The position numbers and the translations under genes were made by a program. From positions 1 to 32,547 of the IMG/VR virus record IMGVR_UViG_3300031578_000206: DNA of 32,547 nt; one strand, 5' to 3'. Positions 8,598-16,639 of this stretch are shown here, in pieces (positions within the stretch are counted from its first letter, which is position 1; every line of letters begins with the position of its first letter). The notes under the pieces are model-generated. The model was not told the DNA's origin. It saw only the letters and a program-made list of their open reading frames with translations, and did no database searches. The DNA is from a virus.

Positions 8598-9752
8598 ATG
8601 AAAAAAAAACATTATATATTAGACATAACCGTTTCAGCTGAAAATTCAATCTGGTCAAACGGAAAGCAAAGATTGGGTATTGGATCTTTTACTTTAAAAG
8701 AAAATGGTTATTACTTTGGTAGATCTAAAAACTGGTATCCTGATGAAGATGAGCTTGATTTATTAGGTATAATTACTTCAGATAAAGCAATTGATTTGCA
8801 AGATAAAAAAATATACAGATATCCAAATTTAGAATTACCCAGACAAAAAGTAGATTTGCTTAAAACAAAATTTAATGTGAAAATCATTAGAGATGCTGAA
8901 TTAGCAGATATCCACATTGTGTCAGATAAATTAATTACAAATTTGCTAACACTTGATTGGGGTAAATCATTGAAGTATGTTCAAATGTTTGAAATATTTA
9001 AAACTTTGAAAGAAAATGATGATTTAACTGAGACTGGTTTAGATAAATGCAGAGAAATTCTATCTACAGTAGAAGAAGATGCATATGTACGCATTCAAGT
9101 TGCTACAGATTTCAGGTCTACATCATCTATAGCAGATGATATTAATAATAAAATCTCAGATTTTGATCATGATGGTTCTAGAGATATGGTTGTCAGACAT
9201 GATAATGTAGCTTTATATGATTACTTGTGTAATACAACAGCATTGATTGTAAAGGATGTTGAAATCAATAAGATTATATCAGAAGATTTAGCTGTAATAA
9301 GTGAAGATCAATTTGATCAGGTATCTAAAATGATTCAAAGTGAAGACAAAGACAATAGAACTTTAGCTGTAGAAATGTTGGCTAATTGTAATGTTGAAGA
9401 ATCTTTTGACATAGTTAGTTATTTATTCTTTTGGTATTATGATTGGTTCAAAGACACCAGCAACTGGAATAGCATCAATCTAAAAACACTACGTAAAAGA
9501 CTTGATAAGTTTTCTGGTAGTAAAGACAACAACCGTCAGTGGGCTTATGATAAGTATGTACAGTTATTAGAAGAAGAAAATAAATTAACAGATTTTATTG
9601 TTAAAAAAACAATTCAAAAGATGTATGATTCTGTAATTAAAAACACATTTGGTTGTAAAAACAATGTATTTTCAATAGACATTGATTCCATATACTTAGT
9701 AGACAAATATAAAAACTCAATAATAGAAAAAAAAGAATGTATAGAGATTTAA
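8598..9752 (+). CDS. Hypothetical protein, second of two tandem paralogues
   Basis: The product is 384 residues of unknown function. It shares with its upstream neighbour a strand-helix-strand segment (residues about 71-110, ending AELADIHIVSD) and a helical segment with SEDKDNRTLAVEMLANCN. The N-terminal 70 residues and the C-terminal end differ. It begins 1 base after the neighbour's stop. It overlaps the start of the nuclease gene by 16 bases, linking the VWA-MoxR module with the recombination genes. No catalytic motif is apparent. A scaffold or substrate-adaptor role for the AAA+ machine would be a guess. Confidence 0.8.
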   Translation: MKKKHYILDITVSAENSIWSNGKQRLGIGSFTLKENGYYFGRSKNWYPDEDELDLLGIITSDKAIDLQDKKIYRYPNLELPRQKVDLLKTKFNVKIIRDAELADIHIVSDKLITNLLTLDWGKSLKYVQMFEIFKTLKENDDLTETGLDKCREILSTVEEDAYVRIQVATDFRSTSSIADDINNKISDFDHDGSRDMVVRHDNVALYDYLCNTTALIVKDVEINKIISEDLAVISEDQFDQVSKMIQSEDKDNRTLAVEMLANCNVEESFDIVSYLFFWYYDWFKDTSNWNSINLKTLRKRLDKFSGSKDNNRQWAYDKYVQLLEEENKLTDFIVKKTIQKMYDSVIKNTFGCKNNVFSIDIDSIYLVDKYKNSIIEKKECIEI

Positions 9753-10741
9753 TAAAAGAAGAAAAGTTTTATGTAAATAAAAACTTCAAGTTTAGTTATT
9801 CCTCATTGAATAAACTATTGTTTTCACCATCCTTGTTTTACAAGGATTATATTTTAGAAGACCGTGAGATTAAAACTGATAAGCATTTAGTTGAAGGTAA
9901 ATTGATTCACTGCCTTTTATTTGAGGAAAATAAGCTTAATGATAAGTTTAACATTTTACCCGGTAAGCTTCCGGCAGATAGTAATATCAAAGTATTGAAT
10001 GCATTGTATAACATCACAAGTAACCGTGAGTCAACTTTATTAAGTCAAGAACCTACATTTCAACAAGAAATATTACAGGTATTGATTGATCAAAACTTAT
10101 ACCAGTCACTTAAGTTAGATGACGCTAGGTTAGAGAAGATTCAAAATGCAGACAATGAGTCTTATTGGGATTATTTAAAAAATAGTAGCAAAGATGCTGT
10201 TGATGGAGATACTCTAGCAAAATGCAGAGATCAAGCTGAGAACATTAAAAGCAATAAAGATGTAATGTCTTTGTTTGAAGATGTTCAAACTGATTTTGAG
10301 TTAGATCCCGTTGAAACACATACAGAGAAATACTTAACATCTGATTTATTAGACAAACCTTTTGGCCTTCATGGTTATTTGGATTACTACAAAATTAATC
10401 ACTCTACAAAAGAAGTAACAATTTGTGATCTCAAGACAACAGGTAAAACTATTTCAGACTTCAAAGAAACCATTGATTTTTATAATTATTGGTTACAAGC
10501 AGCTATATATTGCAAATTAGTTTTTGCAAATTTGTCTGAAAATGAACAAGAGTATAATATTTTGTTTAAATTTGTTGTAGTAGATAAGTACAAACAAGTA
10601 TATGTTTTTGATGTAACAGATGAAACATTGAACGGTTGGGCTAGTGCATTAGAAGATGTTATTGAAAGAGCTAGTTATCATTATACAAAAAAAAATTACT
10701 CATTACCTTATGATTTCCTTTTGGGAAATGTTAAATTATAA
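9737..10741 (+). CDS. PD-(D/E)XK exonuclease, Cas4/RecB-like
   Basis: This 334-residue protein has the RecB/Cas4-family signature in order: His58 in VEGKLIH, Asp216 in LHGYLDYY, the DxK pair Asp231-Lys233 in ICDLKTTG, and the QxxxY motif Gln254-Tyr258 in WLQAAIYCK. N-terminal FSYSSLNKLLFSPSLFYKDY is also typical of phage PD-(D/E)XK exonucleases (PDDEXK_1/YqaJ-like). No four-Cys iron-sulfur cluster pattern is visible, unlike canonical Cas4. It would resect DNA ends to make single strands for the Sak4-like annealing protein. The first ATG overlaps the previous gene by 16 bases. Confidence 0.85.
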   Translation: MYRDLIKEEKFYVNKNFKFSYSSLNKLLFSPSLFYKDYILEDREIKTDKHLVEGKLIHCLLFEENKLNDKFNILPGKLPADSNIKVLNALYNITSNRESTLLSQEPTFQQEILQVLIDQNLYQSLKLDDARLEKIQNADNESYWDYLKNSSKDAVDGDTLAKCRDQAENIKSNKDVMSLFEDVQTDFELDPVETHTEKYLTSDLLDKPFGLHGYLDYYKINHSTKEVTICDLKTTGKTISDFKETIDFYNYWLQAAIYCKLVFANLSENEQEYNILFKFVVVDKYKQVYVFDVTDETLNGWASALEDVIERASYHYTKKNYSLPYDFLLGNVKL

Positions 10742-10743
10742 GT

Positions 10744-11325
10744 ATGAAGGGTGTATACACTGATTATTTTCAAAAAAGTAAAGTATTTCTTTATCCTTTG
10801 CTGAGGTTTAAATCCGGTTTATTATTTGTTCCCACGCAGACTTATGTCTGCTGGGAGCATTTAATTACAAAAGATGAAAATAAGTTTTTGTGTGAGTACA
10901 ATGTAGGTATAAACGAAAAGTTTGAATTGTTTTGCAATTCATATCTTAAAAAGCACCCGTTGTTTTATGAATATGTACAGCTTGATGAAAATAAACATTT
11001 ATTTATTTTTGACTTTAACCAATACAAATCAGATTTTAAAAGATTTCTTGATGGTAAGTATTCTAAGTTTAGTTTAGATACAAAAATCACAATTTTAGAC
11101 TTTTTTGGAAATAAAGGTAACATTTCAGAATACATAAGTTTGTTTTTATCTCCTGATTCAGCACATGAACTTTATGCAAAGGCCCTAAATGTTTCATTAG
11201 AACAAATTGAAGATGTTTTTGAAGTTTGTAGTATCCCAGATTTAAAGAAAGAAACTCTTTACTTTAAAAAAAATGAACTATTTTGTAAAAAAATTAAAAA
11301 TAGTTCTGTATCTTTGAAAAATTAA
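10744..11325 (+). CDS. Hypothetical protein
   Basis: The product is 193 residues and unusually rich in Phe, Tyr and Lys, beginning MKGVYTDYFQKSKVFLYPLL. It has no signal peptide or membrane segment that I can support. It may be conserved among Bacteroidota phages, but I cannot name a family. It starts 2 bases after the nuclease stop. A strong 11-bp hairpin with one bulge (10830-10856) lies within its early codons (PTQTYVCWE). The C-terminus is very Lys-rich. Confidence 0.75.
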   Translation: MKGVYTDYFQKSKVFLYPLLRFKSGLLFVPTQTYVCWEHLITKDENKFLCEYNVGINEKFELFCNSYLKKHPLFYEYVQLDENKHLFIFDFNQYKSDFKRFLDGKYSKFSLDTKITILDFFGNKGNISEYISLFLSPDSAHELYAKALNVSLEQIEDVFEVCSIPDLKKETLYFKKNELFCKKIKNSSVSLKN

Positions 11326-11335
11326 AATTAACAAT

Positions 11336-11752
11336 ATGTCACAAACAATTGGGCAAAACATGATGTTGGTAACATCTAGTTTTAGAAATGCCAAATCTTT
11401 TACCTTGATTCCAGTGAGCAATGACTCACCATATGTTGAAGCTATGTATGACCCAGCGTCAGGCATTTTAGCTGTTATTAGTAAAGTGATGAAACAATCT
11501 TATCACATGGTTGCAAAACTAGATGAAGATGGTCAACCAATGAGATTAAAGAATCCTAATCCTCAAACTGGTAAAACAGTTAAAGAAGAAAGAAGATTAG
11601 TTGATACCTTTTCTGAGTTCTATTTATCTGATGCTTTGGATATTGAACAATTCATTCATTTGTTTGCTATTAATGCTGCAACTTTTGATTATAAAGCATT
11701 TTTTGTTGAATTGAAAGAAACAAAAAAATCCAATATCATATTGCAAGCATAA
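11336..11752 (+). CDS. Hypothetical protein
   Basis: The product is 138 residues. The N-terminal half looks beta-rich (MMLVTSSFRNAKSFTLIPVS, then SPYVEAMYDPASGILAVISK), followed by a charged loop with NPNPQTGKTVKEERR and a helical end. There is no known family. It lies upstream of an A/T hairpin with a long T run and of the polymerase gene, so it is probably the last gene of this operon segment. Confidence 0.75.
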   Translation: MSQTIGQNMMLVTSSFRNAKSFTLIPVSNDSPYVEAMYDPASGILAVISKVMKQSYHMVAKLDEDGQPMRLKNPNPQTGKTVKEERRLVDTFSEFYLSDALDIEQFIHLFAINAATFDYKAFFVELKETKKSNIILQA

Positions 11753-11774
11753 TTTAATAAGTCATTAATTTAAG

Positions 11775-11807
11775 AAAAAAGATGTATTAACTTATGTCTT
11801 TTTTTTT
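11775..11807 (+). terminator. Possible terminator before polymerase gene
   Basis: AAAAAAGA (11775-11782) can pair with TCTTTTTT (11797-11804) around a 14-base loop, followed by more T. The stem is almost entirely A-T, so strength is doubtful. It occupies part of the 105-base gap between two genes. Confidence 0.4.
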
Positions 11808-11857
11808 GCTTAAAAAATAAAACATGCTAGAAAAAGCAATAAATTATTTAAAAATGT

Positions 11858-13855
11858 ATGAGTAAAAAACACTGGGTCCACGACTATGAAACCCTTCAAA
11901 ATTGTTTTACAGGTGTATTTGAAGATTATAAGACCATGGAAACAAAAGTCTTTGTTATTCATGACCTGCAAAATGATTTAGATAAGTTTGTAAGTTTTTT
12001 AAATACAAATATAGCCAATAAAGAATGGCATATATCTTATAATGGTTTAGCTTTTGATGCTCAAATAACACATTTTATATTAGATAATCATAATGATTGG
12101 TTAGATTTTACGGGTTGTGAAATTGCAAGTATTATTTATAAATGTGCACAAAAAGCTATACAAAAAAGCAATAAAAAAGAATTTGCTGATTATCCTCAAT
12201 GGAAAATGTCAATTGGTCAAATAGATATCTTTAAAATGCATCACTGGGATAACCCGGCCAAGCGTTCTAGTTTAAAATGGATCCAATATAGCATGGATTG
12301 GGATAACATTCTTGAAATGCCTATTCACCATGAATCAGCAATAACTACAAGAGAGGAAATTGATACAATATTAGAATACTGTATTAATGATGTAAGGTCA
12401 ACTAAGGAAATATATAACAGATCAAAATCACAGATAGGATTAAGAAAAGAATTGACTAAAAGATATGGTATTAATTTATTTAGTGCATCTGAACCAAGAA
12501 TCAGCAAAGAGCTGTTTGGATATTATTTATCTGAAAAACTAAATATTCCTAAAAAAGAATTAAAGAATATGAGGACCCATAGAGATATCATAAAAATCAA
12601 AGATATCATTCTACCTTATATCAACTTTAGTTCTGTTGAGTTTAGTACTTTACTACAAAGATTTAAGGCATTAGAAATAAATGGAAAGAATCTTAAAGGT
12701 AGTTTTAAGTACAGTTTGAACTATAAAGATGTTAAAACTGACTTTGGTTTAGGTGGTGTGCATGGTGCAAGAAAAAAAGGTGTTTATGAAAGCACTGAAG
12801 ATATGATTATAATGTCTTCAGATGTTACCAGTTTTTATCCTAATCTTGCAATCAGAAATAAATGGTCTCCGGGACACTTTCCTGTTGATGCATTTTGTGA
12901 TCAATATGAATGGTTCTTTGAAGAGCGTAAGAAGATCCCTAAGAGCAATCCAATGAACTATGTATACAAGATTATACTTAACTCTACTTTTGGTCTTAGC
13001 AATGATGAAAACAGCTTTTTTTATGATCCTGAGTTGTGTATGAAGATTACAATTAATGGCCAGTTAACTTTAATGATGCTTTATGAGCAAATCATGGAAA
13101 GAATTCCCGGTGCAGTAGCATTATTACATAATACAGATGGTGTTGAGACATTAATACCCAGAAAGTACTATGATGAGTATATGCTTATTTGTAAAGAATG
13201 GGAAGAAACTACCAATTTGTCTTTAGAACATGATCAATACCAAAAATTGGTACTTGGAGATGTAAACAATTACATTGGTATCAATGACTACAAAGAAGTT
13301 GACATTACTAAATGGAGAGCAATTAAACAATCTGATCCACATTATTTATTTAAAGTAGAAAATGATAAGTTTAGTTATGCTGCTGTAAAATTAAAAGGTA
13401 GATTTGATTTTCATAATCTGCAGTTGCATAAAAACAAATCAAAGTTGGTTATACCAAAAGCAATTTATCAGTATTTTGTACACAATGTTCTTCCTGAAGA
13501 ATACTTGGAACAAAACAAAAATATACTTGATTATTGTATTGGTAGTAAGTCAAATGGAGATTGGAAATGTGTGGCCAGATCAATCAAGCAAGGTGCCTTT
13601 GTAGAAGATGAGCTTCAAAAAATTAATAGATATTATATATCTAAGACTGGAGTTAAGATTATAAAGGTAAACAGAGTTGATAAAAGAGAAATACAACTGG
13701 AGGCTGGTAAATGGATACAAGCAATCTTTAACAAAATGAAGATGGAACCCAAATGGGAAACATACAATATTGATAAAGGTTATTATATCCAGGCCATTGA
13801 GAATGAAATAAATAACATTCTAACTGTATCATCAAATCAATTGAGATTATTTTAA
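11858..13855 (+). CDS. Family B DNA polymerase with 3'-5' exonuclease
   Basis: This is the phage replicative polymerase. Exonuclease motifs: Exo I DYET (Asp9, Glu11) very near the N-terminus, Exo II YNGLAFD (Asn62-Asp67), Exo III YCIND (Tyr174-Asp178). Polymerase motifs: a GLGGVHG stretch (297-303) in the place of the YxGG element, motif A DVTSFYP (Asp322-Pro328), motif B KIILNSTFG (371-379), motif C HNTDG (424-428). Motif C has Asn in place of the first Asp and Gly for Ser; the second, metal-binding Asp427 is kept. Only about 43 residues separate motifs A and B, which is short. Length 665 is small for cellular PolB and similar to compact phage enzymes. No TPR insertions of protein-primed polymerases could be assigned. 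Confidence 0.92.
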   Translation: MSKKHWVHDYETLQNCFTGVFEDYKTMETKVFVIHDLQNDLDKFVSFLNTNIANKEWHISYNGLAFDAQITHFILDNHNDWLDFTGCEIASIIYKCAQKAIQKSNKKEFADYPQWKMSIGQIDIFKMHHWDNPAKRSSLKWIQYSMDWDNILEMPIHHESAITTREEIDTILEYCINDVRSTKEIYNRSKSQIGLRKELTKRYGINLFSASEPRISKELFGYYLSEKLNIPKKELKNMRTHRDIIKIKDIILPYINFSSVEFSTLLQRFKALEINGKNLKGSFKYSLNYKDVKTDFGLGGVHGARKKGVYESTEDMIIMSSDVTSFYPNLAIRNKWSPGHFPVDAFCDQYEWFFEERKKIPKSNPMNYVYKIILNSTFGLSNDENSFFYDPELCMKITINGQLTLMMLYEQIMERIPGAVALLHNTDGVETLIPRKYYDEYMLICKEWEETTNLSLEHDQYQKLVLGDVNNYIGINDYKEVDITKWRAIKQSDPHYLFKVENDKFSYAAVKLKGRFDFHNLQLHKNKSKLVIPKAIYQYFVHNVLPEEYLEQNKNILDYCIGSKSNGDWKCVARSIKQGAFVEDELQKINRYYISKTGVKIIKVNRVDKREIQLEAGKWIQAIFNKMKMEPKWETYNIDKGYYIQAIENEINNILTVSSNQLRLF

Positions 13856-13859
13856 GATT

Positions 13860-14120
13860 ATGAATAAAGCACTGGATAAAAAAATAGAAGATGTTATGAC
13901 CAGCATATATACTGAATTGTATGCTGTGTCAGAACCATCTGTAAGTTGGAATTATTTACTTGAATCTGCTGAATTAAATGAGCAAGGTCAAAAAATTATC
14001 CCATATATGGAAATAAGAAAAAAATTAAAAGAAGGTTCTTCAGGTAGAAGTTTGTCTAAAGAATATAATATGAGTGAAGGAATGATTTCATTAATAAAAA
14101 ATAATAAATACTGGATATGA
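13860..14120 (+). CDS. Small helix-turn-helix protein
   Basis: The product is 86 residues. Residues 51-86 (MEIRKKLKEGSSGRSLSKEY, then NMSEGMISLIKNNKYW) fit a resolvase/MerR-like helix-turn-helix: a first helix, then SLSKEYNMSEGMISLIK as the turn and recognition helix. It could regulate phage genes or bind DNA beside the polymerase. The N-terminal 45 residues are helical and unassigned. It starts 4 bases after the polymerase stop and its stop overlaps the kinase start by ATGA. Confidence 0.7.
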   Translation: MNKALDKKIEDVMTSIYTELYAVSEPSVSWNYLLESAELNEQGQKIIPYMEIRKKLKEGSSGRSLSKEYNMSEGMISLIKNNKYWI

Positions 14121-14719
14121 TACTAGGAATAAACGGAAAAATAGGCTCAGGTAAAGACACAGTTGGTAAAATTATTCAACATCTTACATCAGAATGGGAA
14201 GATGAAGAATTTCAAGACACAGACATGCTTGATGTAAGAAGTAATTGGGAAATCAAAAAGTTTGCGGGCAAACTAAAACAAATTGCTTCAATCCTTACAG
14301 GTATCCCTGTAGAAAACTTTGAAGACCAAGAATTTAAAAAACTTGACATGTCTCCTGAATGGGGTATGACATACAGAGAGTTTTTACAAAAGCTTGGTAC
14401 AGAAGCAATGCGTGAAGGATTACATACAAATGTATGGGTGAATGCTTTGATGGCTGACTATATTACAGAATCATTTAGGTCTGATAAAAAAACTAACTGG
14501 ATTATTACAGACGTGAGATTTCCTAATGAAATGGAAGCTATTGTAGAGAAAGGTGGAATTACTATTAGAGTGGTTAGACCCGGAACTGTAGTTGGAGAAC
14601 ATCCTAGTGAAACAAGTTTATATAGTGCAGAATTTGACTATACAATAGTAAATGATTCTACAATAGAAGAACTTGTAAAAAAAGTTAGAGACATTCTTGT
14701 ACTAGAAAAACTGATATGA
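14117..14719 (+). CDS. Deoxynucleoside monophosphate kinase
   Basis: The N-terminus MILGINGKIGSGKDTVGKII holds a P-loop (GKIGSGKD, 7-14). The centre contains TYREFLQKLGTEAMREGLHT followed by WVNALMADY, and then WIITDVRFPNEMEAI, a pattern typical of phage dNMP kinases (T4 gp1-like). At 200 residues the size fits. It would phosphorylate dNMPs to dNDPs in the cytoplasm, feeding DNA synthesis together with the ribonucleotide reductase encoded at 22495-25243. ATGA overlaps on both sides show tight translational coupling. Confidence 0.85.
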   Translation: MILGINGKIGSGKDTVGKIIQHLTSEWEDEEFQDTDMLDVRSNWEIKKFAGKLKQIASILTGIPVENFEDQEFKKLDMSPEWGMTYREFLQKLGTEAMREGLHTNVWVNALMADYITESFRSDKKTNWIITDVRFPNEMEAIVEKGGITIRVVRPGTVVGEHPSETSLYSAEFDYTIVNDSTIEELVKKVRDILVLEKLI

Positions 14720-14865
14720 ACTCATATAAATTAAATGGAATAGCCGGACATGCTTGTAGGGCAGCTATATGTGAATCTTTAAAAATCAGACATGTTGATA
14801 TTTACGAAGCACTTTGGAGACCTTATCAATTAAAAGAAAAGAAAAAAAAACATGGATTATTTTGA
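14716..14865 (+). CDS. Small hypothetical protein (49 residues)
   Basis: It begins with ATG in an ATGA overlap with the kinase stop and ends TGA, running 14 bases into the next gene. The product opens MNSYKLNGIAGHACRAAICE and ends in a Lys cluster before HGLF; it is basic and helical with a WRPYQL segment. Filling the only gap between two coupled genes, with overlaps on both sides, is good evidence that it is translated. Function is unknown. Confidence 0.65.
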   Translation: MNSYKLNGIAGHACRAAICESLKIRHVDIYEALWRPYQLKEKKKKHGLF

Positions 14866-15154
14866 ATTAGAAGCCGTTGTAGAACAATGGGCCGCAGACA
14901 AAGGTATTTTAGAGAAAGCCACACCAATGGCTCAAGCACTAAAAACATTAGAAGAATGTACAGAATTATGTACAGCTATCAACAAAAATGATAGACCTGA
15001 GATTATTGATGCTATTGGGGACATTATGGTTACATTGATTATTCAAGCAAAAATGCAAGGATTAACCTTGGAGGAATGCCTTGAGTCAGCATACAATGTG
15101 ATTAGTAAAAGAACTGGTAAAATGATTGATGGACAATTTGTAAAAAACAGTTAA
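14852..15154 (+). CDS. MazG-like nucleotide pyrophosphohydrolase
   Basis: This 100-residue all-helical protein has the MazG metal-binding signature EExxE (Glu34, Glu35, Glu38 in EECTELC) followed by EIIDAIGD (Glu50, Asp53, Asp57). It matches single-domain phage MazG/dUTPase-2-fold proteins that hydrolyse (d)NTPs, or possibly (p)ppGpp, to monophosphates. It sits beside the dNMP kinase, consistent with nucleotide-pool control. Substrate cannot be read from the sequence. Confidence 0.85.
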   Translation: MDYFELEAVVEQWAADKGILEKATPMAQALKTLEECTELCTAINKNDRPEIIDAIGDIMVTLIIQAKMQGLTLEECLESAYNVISKRTGKMIDGQFVKNS

Positions 15155-15182
15155 ATTGTTAAATGCATTAATATAAAAAATT

Positions 15183-15359
15183 ATGAATATATTTAAAAGA
15201 ACAAAAAAATACACAGAAAAAGATTTAATATCTTTTGGAAATCACTTACTATCTAATGATAGATATCACAGCTTTAAAAAGACTAAAAGTTCTATTCCTT
15301 TAAGAGAAAGATTATCTAAAGTACATCAGTCTGATATAACTAATTGGAAAGATTTATGA
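15183..15359 (+). CDS. Small hypothetical protein (58 residues)
   Basis: The ORF runs from ATG 15183 to TGA 15359, preceded by an A/T-rich leader like neighbouring genes. It encodes a very basic protein opening MNIFKRTKKYTEKDLISFGN and ending DITNWKDL. The YTEKDLISFGNHLLS stretch looks like a short conserved phage protein, but I cannot assign a function. Confidence 0.65.
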   Translation: MNIFKRTKKYTEKDLISFGNHLLSNDRYHSFKKTKSSIPLRERLSKVHQSDITNWKDL

Positions 15360-15376
15360 AAATAGTAACATATTTT

Positions 15377-15406
15377 TTGTTTATCTAAATATTCATTGTA
15401 TATTTA
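15377..15406 (+). promoter_or_regulatory. Bacteroidota-type promoter for the DUF932 gene
   Basis: TTG (15377-15379), a 19-base spacer, then TATATTTA (15399-15406), which matches TAnnTTTG at seven of eight positions. It lies 20 bases before the ATG at 15426, in one of the few real intergenic gaps of this block. Recognition by host sigma factor is inferred. Confidence 0.6.
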
Positions 15407-15425
15407 CACCTTAAAAGTTTAAAAC

Positions 15426-16334
15426 ATGGGTTATAACAAACCAAAAGAAACAACTAGGAATTACCTAGAAAACGCAGCCTTACCAAATTACGGTAAAAGT
15501 TATACAGTTATATCACACAAACAAGTGATAGATAACACAAAACAACTCCTGGAAGATAGTGGTTTTATTATCCAAAAGGAATTATATAGAGCAAATATGA
15601 ATGCCAATGTAGCACAAGGCATATATCATATCTTACCAATCAACACTGTTGATCCTACTATTATGGAGGAAAAAGAGTTAGGGATGATGTTTGCCTGGAC
15701 AAATTCTTATGATAAGAGCACACGTTTTCAATGCGCAATAGGTGCATATGTCACGGTTTGCTATAATGGTATGGTGGCCGGTGATATGATGAACTTTAAA
15801 AGAAAGCACACGGGTTCTGCTGATCATGATATTAGAATGCAAATTTCTAATCAGATCAAGAATGGTGAGAAGTATTACAAACGCATCCTTAATGATAGAG
15901 ATGCAATGAGAAATACTAAATTATCATTACAAGAGCAAGCTGAGATTGCGGGAAGGCTTTACATTAATGAAGATGTTCTTGATGCATCACAAATGTCTTG
16001 TGTAAAAGCTGAGTTAAAAAAACCAACATATGATTATCAATGTGATCAGGAAAATGCTTGGACATTTTATAACCACGTTACACATGCATTGAAAAAAGCT
16101 CATCCAAGAGATTGGTTATCTGATAGTCAAAACTTTCATGATTTTATGACGGCTAAAGTTTTATCAAAAATGAACATTACAATGAATGATACATTAGATT
16201 TATCCAATTTTGATACAACTAAAGACGCAAGTTTAGATATTACCATGCAAGAATGGAATGAACATGCTGTTGAAATTGATGAAGATGTCACACCTTCAAG
16301 GTTAGTACAGGATGCTTATTTAATGAAAGATTAA
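15426..16334 (+). CDS. DUF932-family phage/plasmid protein
   Basis: The product is 302 residues. The central segment (FAWTNSYDKSTRFQCAIGAY followed by VTVCYNGMVAGD) matches the core of DUF932, a family common on phages and plasmids whose members are often highly expressed and whose function is unsettled. The rest is helical and charged. It has its own promoter-like sequence immediately upstream, unlike most genes here, suggesting strong or separately timed expression. The start is supported by the promoter spacing and the A-rich leader. Confidence 0.75.
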   Translation: MGYNKPKETTRNYLENAALPNYGKSYTVISHKQVIDNTKQLLEDSGFIIQKELYRANMNANVAQGIYHILPINTVDPTIMEEKELGMMFAWTNSYDKSTRFQCAIGAYVTVCYNGMVAGDMMNFKRKHTGSADHDIRMQISNQIKNGEKYYKRILNDRDAMRNTKLSLQEQAEIAGRLYINEDVLDASQMSCVKAELKKPTYDYQCDQENAWTFYNHVTHALKKAHPRDWLSDSQNFHDFMTAKVLSKMNITMNDTLDLSNFDTTKDASLDITMQEWNEHAVEIDEDVTPSRLVQDAYLMKD

Positions 16335-16336
16335 TT

Positions 16337-16417
16337 ATGTTGATTTTGTTAGCGGCTATATTTGCATTTATATGCTTTTATTTGTGCATAACAAATGATC
16401 CTAATAATCATGGGTAA
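16337..16417 (+). CDS. Tiny membrane peptide (26 residues)
   Basis: ATG at 16337 is two bases after the DUF932 stop, and the ORF ends TAA. The peptide is one hydrophobic segment (MLILLAAIFAFICFYLCI) with a short polar end. It is followed by a terminator hairpin. Coupling and composition suggest a real single-pass membrane peptide, but so short an ORF could be chance. Confidence 0.4.
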   Translation: MLILLAAIFAFICFYLCITNDPNNHG

Positions 16418-16424
16418 ACCAACA

Positions 16425-16449
16425 GGGGGTGAGTAAAATCATCCCCTTT
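16425..16449 (+). terminator. Intrinsic terminator downstream of DUF932 gene
   Basis: GGGGGTGA (16425-16432) pairs with TCATCCCC (16439-16446), with one G-U pair and a 6-base loop, followed by TTTACCTTTT. It is one of the most GC-rich stems in the window. Confidence 0.65.
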
Positions 16450-16461
16450 ACCTTTTAAAAG

Positions 16462-16635
16462 ATGAGTATAACAACAGAAGAAAAAGCAAAAGAAATTTTT
16501 ATTAAACTGGGAGAGTCTGATGGAAAAAAACATATATTACAATGTTTATATCTAGTAGATTTAGATTTTAAACTATCTGAACACTGGAATGAAATTTTGA
16601 ATGCTTTTTATATATTAACTAAAAAACAAAAATAA
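16462..16635 (+). CDS. Small hypothetical protein (57 residues)
   Basis: ATG 16462 to TAA 16635, encoding a helical protein opening MSITTEEKAKEIFIKLGESD with two predicted helices. It lies between a terminator and the metallopeptidase-like gene, whose ATG is 4 bases after this stop. There is no known family. Confidence 0.6.
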   Translation: MSITTEEKAKEIFIKLGESDGKKHILQCLYLVDLDFKLSEHWNEILNAFYILTKKQK

Positions 16636-16639
16636 AACT

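Noticed and set aside
7574-9752. BRCT-like domain in the paralogue pair
   Set aside because: The strand-helix-strand pattern is suggestive, but no diagnostic BRCT Trp or Gly pair is present at the right places.
11824-11865. 13-codon ORF overlapping the polymerase start
   Set aside because: It could be a leader peptide coupled to the polymerase ATG, but so short an ORF in an A/T-rich gap is easily chance and nothing in its sequence is informative.
13404-13604. Rightward 66-codon reading frame inside the polymerase gene
   Set aside because: It lies wholly within the family B polymerase in another frame and has shadow-like composition with no motif.
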